Position numbers and translations under genes: made by a program
In this document: positions 13,390 through 19,363 of the stretch, piece after piece
How the letters are laid out: every line of letters starts with the position of its first letter
Position numbering within the stretch: position 1 is the first letter of the stretch
DNA from: Methanosarcinales archaeon
GTDB taxonomy: Archaea > Halobacteriota > Syntropharchaeia > Alkanophagales > Methanospirareceae
Length of the DNA: 19,363 bases
Reading direction: 5' to 3'
Assembly (NCBI GenBank): GCA_025464345.1
Contig: JAODGP010000062.1
Coordinates: 1 to 19,363 of the forward strand
The notes under the pieces: generated by a model
Database searches by the model: none
What the model saw: only the letters and a program-made list of their open reading frames with translations
Told to the model about the DNA's origin: nothing

Positions 13390-14355
13390 ATGTTACCCAT
13401 GGATATGCTGAAGAGGAACGTGGAGGAGATAGTGACGGAGGCGGAGCTGGAAGCGGCTCTGGCTTCTGATAATGAATTGAGGGCGTATGTTGGCTTTGAG
13501 CCGAGTGGCAGTGTGCATATCGGGCATCTACCACTGATAACAAAATTGAAGGAGTTGCAGAGCATGGGAGTGCATATCATCGTGCTTCTCGCTGATTTAC
13601 ATGCTTACCTTAATGAGAAGGGAGATATGGAGCATATAAGGGCGACTGCAGATTATAACCGCAGGTGCTTCGCCGCTGCGGGTCTGGGCGATGAGACCGA
13701 ATACATACTGGGCTCCTCTTTTCAGCTGGACCCGGAATACATGCTGGACGTATTGAGGCTGGCGACGGTGACGACCGAGAAGCGTGCAATGAGGAGTATG
13801 GATGAGTTATCACGGAGTAAGACAGACCGTAAGGTATCGCAGATGCTTTATCCGTTGATGCAGGCGGTGGACATCGCATATCTCGACATAGATATCGCTA
13901 TCGGTGGTATAGACCAGCGTAAGATACACATGCTTGCCCGGGAGAACTTACCGAAACTCGGATTTAAAACGCCTATATGCATACACACACCATTGCTGAT
14001 CGGACTGGATGGTGCGAAGATGTCATCTTCACTCGGTAACTACATCTCCATACACGAGCCGGAACCCGAGCTCAAGCGCAAGCTAAAATCCGCTTTCTGC
14101 CCGCCTGAGGTCGCAGAGGGTAATCCTGTATTGCAGATATACCGGTATGTCATCTTCACAAATGAGGAGGAGGTTAAAATAGAACGCAAGCCCGAATATG
14201 GGGGTGATGTGGTATATAAGAGCTATGAGGACTTTGAACGTGCTTATAGAGCAGGAGAGCTACATCCACAGGACGTGAAGCAGAATGCTACACGATACCT
14301 GAACGAGCTATTAGCCCCGATAAGAGCGAAAGTGGGCATGGCGAAAACTTTTTAA
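13390..14355 (+). CDS. tyrS: Tyrosyl-tRNA synthetase, archaeal type
   Basis: This 321-residue class I synthetase charges tRNA-Tyr. It shows RAYVGFEPSGSVHIGHL with the HIGH motif at 43-46, LLADLHAYLNEKG, QAVDIAYLDIDIAIGGIDQRKIHMLARE and KMSSS at 210-214. The tyrosine-selecting residues of the Methanocaldococcus enzyme (Tyr32 and Asp158) correspond to Tyr33 and Asp161, which separates it from TrpRS. It lacks the extra anticodon domain of bacterial TyrRS, as expected in archaea. Two near starts are possible (ATG 13390 and ATG 13399); spacing from the GAGAG stretch slightly favours the second. It begins 11 bp after tRNA-Leu, so a shared transcript is likely. Confidence 0.95.
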   Translation: MLPMDMLKRNVEEIVTEAELEAALASDNELRAYVGFEPSGSVHIGHLPLITKLKELQSMGVHIIVLLADLHAYLNEKGDMEHIRATADYNRRCFAAAGLGDETEYILGSSFQLDPEYMLDVLRLATVTTEKRAMRSMDELSRSKTDRKVSQMLYPLMQAVDIAYLDIDIAIGGIDQRKIHMLARENLPKLGFKTPICIHTPLLIGLDGAKMSSSLGNYISIHEPEPELKRKLKSAFCPPEVAEGNPVLQIYRYVIFTNEEEVKIERKPEYGGDVVYKSYEDFERAYRAGELHPQDVKQNATRYLNELLAPIRAKVGMAKTF

Positions 14356-14356
14356 A
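14342..14356 (+). promoter_or_regulatory. BRE/TATA promoter overlapping the tyrS stop codon
   Basis: GAAAACTTTTTAAA combines a BRE-like GAAA and a TATA box, spanning the tyrS stop. It predicts a start near 14380, leaving a 20-nt leader with GAGGGAGGG as ribosome-binding sequence before GTG 14400. Confidence 0.5.
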
Positions 14357-14399
14357 TGGAAAGACCATACATATTAAATGAGGGAGGGAACAGGACAAG

Positions 14400-15395
14400 G
14401 TGTTATTATCACTCCTTAGCTTGAAGATATTGATCTTATTTATTCTGCTGCTTCTCTCCGGTTTCTTCTCGGGTTCTGAGACTGCCTTAATCGCTATTGG
14501 CAAGGTACGTGCGAGGGCGCTGGTGAAACAGGGCGTAAGAGGTGCGAAAGAGATAGATGAGCTGATGAACCAGCAGGAAGCGATGCTCACAACCGTGCTT
14601 ATCGGTAACAACATGGTGAATATAGCGGCATCCGCACTGGCGACATCCATCGCAATTGAGTTCTTCGGCAGTTATGGAGTCGCAATCGCAACGGGGGTAA
14701 TGACATTCCTGATACTGACATTCGCGGAGATTCTGCCAAAGACTATCGCAGTTCGCCACGCAGAGCGGATTTCTATCATCGTGTCCAGACCGATAAAGGT
14801 GATGGCTTTCATATTCAAACCGATTGTGGTCGCACTTTCAGCATTCATCTGTGTCTTTGAGGACTTCATGGGCATGGGGCGGTATAAGAGGCATAAACTG
14901 ACCGAGGAGGAGATGGAGACACTGCTGGAGATAGGCGAGGAGGAAGGGGCGATAGAAGAGGACGAGAAGGAGATGATGGAGGGCGTATTGAAGCTCGATG
15001 AGTTCACCGTCAGGAACGTGATGACGCCAAAGGACAAGATGGTGTGCTTGGAGGTGAATCAGAGCGTGGGAGATGCCGTGGAATTGATAAAGCGAACGGG
15101 TTATTCCCGGATACCTGTATTTGAGCGTACAGAGGATAATATCGTGGGCATACTGTATGCGAAAGACCTGTTGACGAATGGTGGCGAGATTCGTGAGCTG
15201 ATGAAGCCCCCTTATGTTGTGCCGGATACGAAGCGTGTGGACGATTTACTCAAGGAATTCCAGCGTGGCAGGGTGCATATCGCGATAGTTAAGGATAACC
15301 GGGGCAAGACTGCGGGGCTGGTCTGTCTGGAAGACCTGCTGGAGGTCATCGTCGGCAGTATATACGATGAATACGATATCATTGCGGGTACGTGA
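14400..15395 (+). CDS. DUF21 (CNNM) membrane protein with paired CBS domains
   Basis: This 331-residue protein has an N-terminal DUF21/CNNM transmembrane domain (about 1-170, several hydrophobic helices, with the signature GFFSGSETALIA and TFAEILPKTIAVRHAE). An acidic helical linker rich in Glu follows, then two CBS motifs (about 190-325: RNVMTPKDKMVCL, GYSRIPVFE, IVGILYAKDLL, VPDTKRVDDLL, GLVCLEDLLEVIVG). The family includes Mg2+ transporters or regulators (CNNM, CorC) and haemolysin-like proteins; CBS pairs usually sense adenine nucleotides. The CorC/HlyC C-terminal domain of longer members is missing. The start is GTG 14400, preceded by GAGGGAGGG. Its stop is only 7 bp before the polymerase gene, suggesting an operon. 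Confidence 0.88.
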   Translation: MLLSLLSLKILILFILLLLSGFFSGSETALIAIGKVRARALVKQGVRGAKEIDELMNQQEAMLTTVLIGNNMVNIAASALATSIAIEFFGSYGVAIATGVMTFLILTFAEILPKTIAVRHAERISIIVSRPIKVMAFIFKPIVVALSAFICVFEDFMGMGRYKRHKLTEEEMETLLEIGEEEGAIEEDEKEMMEGVLKLDEFTVRNVMTPKDKMVCLEVNQSVGDAVELIKRTGYSRIPVFERTEDNIVGILYAKDLLTNGGEIRELMKPPYVVPDTKRVDDLLKEFQRGRVHIAIVKDNRGKTAGLVCLEDLLEVIVGSIYDEYDIIAGT

Positions 15396-15402
15396 TAGGG
15401 CG

Positions 15403-16455
15403 ATGCGGCGAATAATACTGCATGTGGATATGGACAGCTTCTTCTCCGCGATAGAGATGAGGGAACACCCGGAGTTGAGGGGGCTGCCGGTGGTTGTCGG
15501 TGGTTCTGGTGTGGAGGCTGGCAAGGCACGGGGTGTTGTGAGCACATGCTCGTATGAAGCACGTAAATACGGCATACATTCCGCAATGGCACTATCACAG
15601 GCTTACAGGCTCTGCCCGGATGCCAAGTTCCTGCCGGTGAATATGGACCTGTACAGGCGAGTATCGGCTGAGATAATGGATATTCTTCGGACTTACAGTG
15701 ATAAGATGGAGCAGGTGAGTATAGATGAGGCTTTCCTTGATATCACCGCGAAGGTGCGAGACTGGACGGAAGCACGTGTATATGCGGAACGAATAAAGGA
15801 AGAGATACGTGCGAAGGAACGGCTGACCTGTTCCATCGGCGTTGCATCGAGCAAGATGGTAGCGAAGATAGCATCGGACTTTAATAAGCCCGACGGGCTC
15901 ACTGTGGTGGAGCATGCGAGAGAGTTTCTCGCAGAACTGCCGGTGAGGAGCATACCCGGAGTGGGACCAAAGACCGAGATGGTGCTGAAACAGATGGGTA
16001 TCACACGGATAGGGCAGCTTGCGAGCACAGATGTCCAGTTGCTCGTATCACGGCTGGGTAAACATGGCGAACAGCTCTATCGAATTGCGAACGGCACAGA
16101 TGAGAGCGAGGTGGTGCCGGAACGAGACCGTAAATCGTTGAGCCGTGAGCGAACGCTGATGGATGATACCGATGATATGGAGACGTTAGAGAGGCATGTA
16201 GAGGAACTGGCGGAAGAACTTCATCGTGCGCTGAAGTGCCTTGTATTCAAGACCGTAACGGTAAAGGTCAAATATTCTGATTTCAGGGTGGTAACGAGAT
16301 CAAAAACACTGAAGACGTTTCATTCAGACCTGGATACGCTCAAACAGATAGCCAGGGAACTGATAAGGCAGATGAGAGGAGCGAAGATAAGGCTTGTTGG
16401 CGTTCGTGTTGCGAGACTGGCGATGCTGGACCGCAGACAGCGGAGACTGGCATGA
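15403..16455 (+). CDS. dinB: Y-family DNA polymerase IV (DinB/Dpo4)
   Basis: This 350-residue translesion polymerase matches DinB/Dpo4. Motif HVDMDSFFSAIE carries the catalytic Asp9 with Phe14 at the steric-gate position, then SIDEAFLDIT has Asp108 and Glu109. SIGVASSKMVAKIASDFNKPDGL, a helix-hairpin-helix IPGVGPKTEMVLKQMGI and a little-finger domain complete it. ATG 15403 is chosen over the in-frame ATG 15367, which would overlap the upstream gene; a GTGATAGGG purine stretch precedes it. The end (VRVARLAMLDRRQRRLA) lacks the PCNA-binding motif that closes many archaeal Dpo4 proteins, so it may be slightly truncated or recruited otherwise. Confidence 0.93.
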   Translation: MRRIILHVDMDSFFSAIEMREHPELRGLPVVVGGSGVEAGKARGVVSTCSYEARKYGIHSAMALSQAYRLCPDAKFLPVNMDLYRRVSAEIMDILRTYSDKMEQVSIDEAFLDITAKVRDWTEARVYAERIKEEIRAKERLTCSIGVASSKMVAKIASDFNKPDGLTVVEHAREFLAELPVRSIPGVGPKTEMVLKQMGITRIGQLASTDVQLLVSRLGKHGEQLYRIANGTDESEVVPERDRKSLSRERTLMDDTDDMETLERHVEELAEELHRALKCLVFKTVTVKVKYSDFRVVTRSKTLKTFHSDLDTLKQIARELIRQMRGAKIRLVGVRVARLAMLDRRQRRLA

Positions 16456-16709
16456 CCCCCGGATTCGCGTTTATCCCCCCTTTTCCTGATTCGATACACA
16501 GGAAAGCCACATTGCGAAACTCTCTCTAAAACGCTGTATTTGCCATCTAACGTTATAAGACGTCGAGGATTGGCGTTGTATTGCCTTCTTAGCCCAGAGC
16601 CACAGAATGGACATCTGTCCATACTGCTAACGGCTTCTATAACTTCTGTCATAAAATCGGTGTTCGAAAGAGTTTTGGGTGAAACTATTGCTTCCCCTGC
16701 TATTCTCAT
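16456..16709 (-). pseudogene. N-terminal remnant of a zinc-ribbon transposase-like protein
   Basis: The otherwise empty 321-bp space between dinB and the OB-protein gene holds a minus-strand reading frame that starts at ATG 16709. It reads MRIAGEAIVSPKTL, then SMDRCPFCGSGLRRQYN, RRLITLDGKYSVLERVSQC and FPVYRIRKRG. The CPFCGS pair followed by a TLDG strand and ERVSQC resembles the zinc-binding head of several archaeal transposases; the expected second cysteine pair and the catalytic domain are missing. The frame then runs on as the antisense of dinB to 16320, which does not look like protein. I read this as the 5' end of an insertion-sequence gene that kept its promoter, not a working gene. 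A short expressed zinc-ribbon protein is the alternative. Confidence 0.5.
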
Positions 16710-16729
16710 GCTTGCATGCATATATCGGG

Positions 16730-16739
16730 TATAAAAAGG
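16730..16739. promoter_or_regulatory. TATA box possibly serving both strands
   Basis: TATAAAAAGG is the strongest TATA match in the window. On the plus strand it predicts a start near 16760, 17 nt before the OB-protein ATG 16777. Read on the other strand (CCTTTTTATA) its centre is 26 bp before ATG 16709 of the remnant, the right spacing for a leaderless transcript. Confidence 0.5.
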
Positions 16740-16776
16740 AAGGTTAATCTAACAAAGTCAGGTTAAAGTATAAATA

Positions 16777-17700
16777 ATGGTGGACATAACCGGTGAAGTA
16801 TTGCGAATCATACCACACGATGGTGATATGGATGCAGCACCTGCTGAGCTCATCATCGCAGATGCATTCAAATACTGGCGTGTATCACTGTGGGATGACA
16901 GAGTAGCCAGAGGGATAAAGGTAGGCGATGTATTGAGGATCGAGAATGCACGGACGGGCAAGGTGGCATCCAGACTGCATGCCGGTAAATATACGACCAT
17001 AACCCCGGATCGGCTGACATTACCCGCATTGAGCCGTATGCCGGCGCAGAACCTCACCGTGCTCGCTGTTGCGAGACCGGAGAAGGGGCGGGTATGTATC
17101 GCCGGCATAAACGAGAGAGGCGAATGGATAAGACCGCAGGGCGTTTATGTGCCGGATGTCTTCCCGCGGCACGGTGAAGAGCGATTCAGGAACCTCTGTG
17201 TCTCGAAGATATATGTTGATGCATGGCATGGCAGGCATACACGCAGAGAGGACCGCTTCTTCATCTATGGTGCGGGTATAGTGCATGCGCTGAGCGATAC
17301 CGAGCGCAAAGAATTTCTGGAAGAGCACGTGGATGCATCGGTCGATGCAGTATTCAAGACCGGCAGGAGTCTCGGATTGATAAAACCACGGATTCTGCAC
17401 GTATATGAGCGCTCTGCTGTGCACGACAGGGCACATGAAACCTACATCAGGTTCAATTTCAGAGACGCCAGCGGCAGGATATACCGCGGCTGGTCATGCC
17501 GGTGCAATGCATTCTATAAGTTCTGGACCGAACTGAAACACGGGCATAGATTCACTTATCGCTGGCGAATACATCGGTATCTCAGGAAGAACGAGACCTA
17601 TCTCGCAATCGGGCTCACATACACCGATTATGGCGCCGGGAATCTGGAATACGGTGCGCACCCGATGGTCGTGGGTGTGCATGTTGTAAAGGAGGGATGA
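16777..17700 (+). CDS. OB-fold protein with a dual-OB domain
   Basis: In this 307-residue protein the first 85 residues look like an RPA-type OB fold: VDITGEVLRI, then FKYWRVSLWDDRVARGIKVGDVLRIENART. The remainder resembles the uncharacterised dual OB domain family, seen in NLTVLAVARPEKGRVCIAGINERGEWIRPQG (from about 92), a KIYVDAWHGRHTRREDRFF strand pair, and a C-terminal GWSCRCNAFYKFW, YLRKNETYLAIGL segment. Single-stranded nucleic-acid binding is a reasonable inference from the OB folds; no enzyme motif is seen. The 3' neighbour, a tRNA methyltransferase, starts 3 bp after its stop, so an RNA-related role is possible. No Shine-Dalgarno sequence precedes the start. Confidence 0.7.
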   Translation: MVDITGEVLRIIPHDGDMDAAPAELIIADAFKYWRVSLWDDRVARGIKVGDVLRIENARTGKVASRLHAGKYTTITPDRLTLPALSRMPAQNLTVLAVARPEKGRVCIAGINERGEWIRPQGVYVPDVFPRHGEERFRNLCVSKIYVDAWHGRHTRREDRFFIYGAGIVHALSDTERKEFLEEHVDASVDAVFKTGRSLGLIKPRILHVYERSAVHDRAHETYIRFNFRDASGRIYRGWSCRCNAFYKFWTELKHGHRFTYRWRIHRYLRKNETYLAIGLTYTDYGAGNLEYGAHPMVVGVHVVKEG

Positions 17701-17703
17701 GGG

Positions 17704-18441
17704 ATGGAAGTGAGGACAGTGCTTGTGGAGCCGAAGACGGAGGAGAACATCGGTGCTGTGGCTCGTGTATTGAAGAACTTCGGGTTTCATGAGCTATACA
17801 TGGTCAAGCCGCCATGTATCGGCACTAAAGCAATGGCGGTCGCTTCTCATGCCCGTGACCTGCTGAAGTCAGCACGAATCGTGGACACGGTAGAAGAAGC
17901 TGTGGAGAAGACCACCATCGTTGCTGGCACCACAGCACGACGTGGCATATCCGGGCGAAAACACCTCAGACTGCATGCATTAACGCCATATGAGCTGAAA
18001 ACGAAAGTTAAAGATAGAAATGGTGTTTTAGCACTGCTCTTCGGCAGAGAGGATACCGGTCTGCAGAACGAGGAGTTGAAACGCTGTGATCTGGTCGTTA
18101 CCATCCCCGCGGTTGAGGAATATCCGGTGATGAACCTCTCACATGCCGTTGCGATTATCATCTACGAATTGAGGGACGTTGAATCCTCTCGTCGCGATAC
18201 GGTAAAGCTGGCGAGTGTAGAGGATAAGGAGCGGCTATTCACACATATACAGGCTTTCCTGGATGAGATCGGGTATAAGCCGCATAAGAAAGAGGAGACC
18301 ATGCTGATGCTACGGCGAGTATTCGGCAGAGCGGAACTTACCGCGGGCGAGGTGCGAACCATGCGTGGCATTCTGAGGAAAGCGGAATGGAAGCTCAGTG
18401 ATCTCAAGACTATACTTTTGCAGAAAAGTGCAAAAGTATAG
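17704..18441 (+). CDS. trmJ: SPOUT (SpoU-type) RNA 2'-O-methyltransferase, TrmJ-like
   Basis: This 245-residue protein has the three SpoU motifs: motif 1 NIGAVARVLKNFG (15-27), motif 2 LLFGREDTGLQNEEL (111-125) and motif 3 IPAVEEYPVMNLSHAVAIIIYEL (134-156). The VLVEPKTEENIGA opening and the C-terminal helical extension (MLMLRRVFGRAELTAGEVRTMRGILRKAEWKL) are typical of TrmJ/TrMet(Xm32), which methylates ribose 32 in tRNA using SAM. Archaeal members often modify C32. It sits 3 bp after the OB-protein gene with GGAGGGATGAGGG ahead of the ATG, so the two are co-transcribed. The stop is TAG, embedded in a perfect hairpin. Confidence 0.9.
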   Translation: MEVRTVLVEPKTEENIGAVARVLKNFGFHELYMVKPPCIGTKAMAVASHARDLLKSARIVDTVEEAVEKTTIVAGTTARRGISGRKHLRLHALTPYELKTKVKDRNGVLALLFGREDTGLQNEELKRCDLVVTIPAVEEYPVMNLSHAVAIIIYELRDVESSRRDTVKLASVEDKERLFTHIQAFLDEIGYKPHKKEETMLMLRRVFGRAELTAGEVRTMRGILRKAEWKLSDLKTILLQKSAKV

Positions 18442-18442
18442 T
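18409..18442. repeat. Perfect 14-bp inverted repeat with 6-nt loop over the trmJ stop codon
   Basis: ACTATACTTTTGCA (18409-18422) and TGCAAAAGTATAGT (18429-18442) are exact reverse complements separated by GAAAAG. The right arm contains the TAG of trmJ, so the last codons KTILLQKSAKV are largely written by the palindrome. It could be an RNA hairpin protecting or ending the mRNA, a DNA-level site, or the relic of an element end. Confidence 0.9.
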
Positions 18443-18489
18443 TTGTGGGTATATTGTGTAAATGTGTTGAGGGTGGACACGACCGAAAA

Positions 18490-18548
18490 GCGGTAAAAAG
18501 CAAAAAAGCAGGAAAAGGTAAATCTAAAAGAGAAAAAAGCAGGAAAAA
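18490..18548 (-). terminator. Oligo-T terminator region of the right-edge gene, with a 15-bp direct repeat
   Basis: On the minus strand, just past the stop at 18554, there are runs of five to six T separated by short spacers, the form archaeal RNA polymerase uses for intrinsic termination. The plus-strand word AAAAAAGCAGGAAAA occurs exactly at 18502-18516 and 18533-18547. The runs read as A in the other direction and so would not stop trmJ transcripts. Confidence 0.55.
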
Positions 18549-18553
18549 GGGGT

Positions 18554-19363
18554 CTATTCATAGAACAGTCGTATTGCTGGTATCCAATCGTGGTATTCTT
18601 TTCTGTTTGCATCTATGAACAGTGTGCAGGTGATGTTGCCTTCACTTAGCTGTTTGTAAGGTGCGTGGATTATCTGCGGATAGGAGCCTGTGCGGATGGT
18701 GTAATTGTAAACCACGCCTTTCCTGAGTGTGATTGAGGTGTTGAATGTCAGGTTGTGGTAATCGCTACCGTAGCCGTTCCAGTGCGCGACTGCGCAATCG
18801 CCTGTGGTATCGTTCCATATCATTGCATATTCGGTGTGACCGCCGGTGCCCGGGCATGGATATGTGTATATATGGTTCACCGTGATGTTCGTATCGGGTA
18901 TGATAGTGCCATAGTGTGTGCCTGCAATGCTGGGGTAAGTGCCATTGCCTGTGTCAAATGTTGTTACCTCGCACGTGAAATACACGGGAGGATAGTTGTA
19001 TATTCCGCTCCCATACACTGGGTGAACTGCATAGACATACCATGTGCCTGTTGAGGACCACTGGAATGTGCAGTTTCCATCAGTTCCAGTCTTCCCGACA
19101 GACCACCCGGGCGTGTAGGCTTCGCTGCTCACATTGACACTCGCATTGCTCAGCGGATAGACACCGCTTGTATTCTTCCACGTGACTGTTGCATTAATGC
19201 AGTCGCCAGGCTTTATCTCTGTTCTGTTGAGTGTTGTACGCACCACATAGTAATGAAGGTTGTAGTTGAACCAGTGGACGAACTCGCCACCCGATAGGTT
19301 GTATTCAGCGCCGCCTATCCCCGGAATAGTTTCGTTTACCGCATACATCCACGTGTTCTCATC
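18554..19363 (-). CDS. Secreted surface protein, N-terminus outside the window
   Basis: The frame is open to the right edge (the first visible residues are DENTW), so the 269 residues here are the C-terminal part. ENTWMYAVNETIPGIGGAEY and GGEFVHWFNYN resemble the end of a transcobalamin-like DUF4430 domain. An Ig-like stretch follows (RTEIKPGDCINATVTWKNTSG, with TGTDGNCTFQWSS and GTWYVYAVHP). The last 100 residues repeat the motifs of the left-edge gene: TYPCPGTGGHTEY, WNGYGSDYHNLTF, IRTGSYPQI and HDWIPAIRL. Many N-x-S/T sequons indicate an exported glycoprotein. There is no C-terminal membrane anchor, and the gene ends with TAG. Function is unknown. Confidence 0.8.
   Translation of the reverse strand, partial: DENTWMYAVNETIPGIGGAEYNLSGGEFVHWFNYNLHYYVVRTTLNRTEIKPGDCINATVTWKNTSGVYPLSNASVNVSSEAYTPGWSVGKTGTDGNCTFQWSSTGTWYVYAVHPVYGSGIYNYPPVYFTCEVTTFDTGNGTYPSIAGTHYGTIIPDTNITVNHIYTYPCPGTGGHTEYAMIWNDTTGDCAVAHWNGYGSDYHNLTFNTSITLRKGVVYNYTIRTGSYPQIIHAPYKQLSEGNITCTLFIDANRKEYHDWIPAIRLFYE

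Noticed and set aside
16320..16455. Continuation of the zinc-ribbon frame into dinB
   Set aside because: This part is simply the antisense of the dinB 3' end and lacks the cysteines expected of the transposase-like head, so I ended the remnant at the dinB stop.

Overview
The window looks like a chromosomal segment from a euryarchaeon, most likely a methane- or alkane-metabolising lineage of the Methanophagales (ANME-1)/Syntrophoarchaeia/Archaeoglobus type. The archaeal signs are aIF2-gamma, Kae1, Cbf5, CobY, archaeal TyrRS, a Dpo4-like polymerase, an intron-containing tRNA, and TATA boxes about 25 bp ahead of start codons with little or no leader. The lineage is inference: cohesin-domain surface proteins, an acyl-CoA dehydrogenase and a CooT-type nickel protein occur together in those groups, but no marker here fixes the species.

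Layout. (1) 1-1481, plus: the end of a secreted surface protein, then a membrane-anchored double-cohesin protein. (2) 1467-6927, minus: a GT-C-like membrane protein, a miniature PEP-utilising enzyme, and an operon of aIF2-gamma, a SAM methyltransferase and a bacterial-type dephospho-CoA kinase. (3) 7017-8165, plus: an acyl-CoA dehydrogenase. (4) 8156-9599, minus: a CooT-like nickel protein with a protein-like in-frame continuation behind its UAG codon, and Kae1. (5) 9635-12142, plus: a DUF1015 protein, an unknown gene and cobY, with a small antisense ORF between the first two. (6) 12116-13186, minus: Cbf5 followed by an intron-containing tRNA-Ser(GGA). (7) 13295-18441, plus: tRNA-Leu(CAG), tyrS, a DUF21/CBS protein, a DinB polymerase, an antisense transposase-like remnant, a dual-OB protein and a TrmJ-like methyltransferase. 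(8) 18554-19363, minus: a second surface protein whose C-terminal domain is a paralogue of the one at the left edge.

Much of the segment serves translation and tRNA biology: aIF2-gamma, Kae1 (t6A), Cbf5, a TrmJ-like 2'-O-methyltransferase, TyrRS and two tRNAs. A cobalamin gene (cobY) and a nickel protein (CooT) fit a metal- and corrinoid-dependent anaerobe. The surface-protein genes at the two edges point inwards.

The most interesting points are the tRNA-Ser gene that contains the stop codon of cbf5 on the same strand and the 3' end of cobY on the other, the possible UAG read-through of cooT, an acyl-CoA dehydrogenase lacking glutamate at both usual catalytic-base positions, a perfect 14-bp hairpin over the TrmJ stop codon, and the mini PEP-utiliser. 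I saw no CRISPR array, rRNA or intact insertion sequence.
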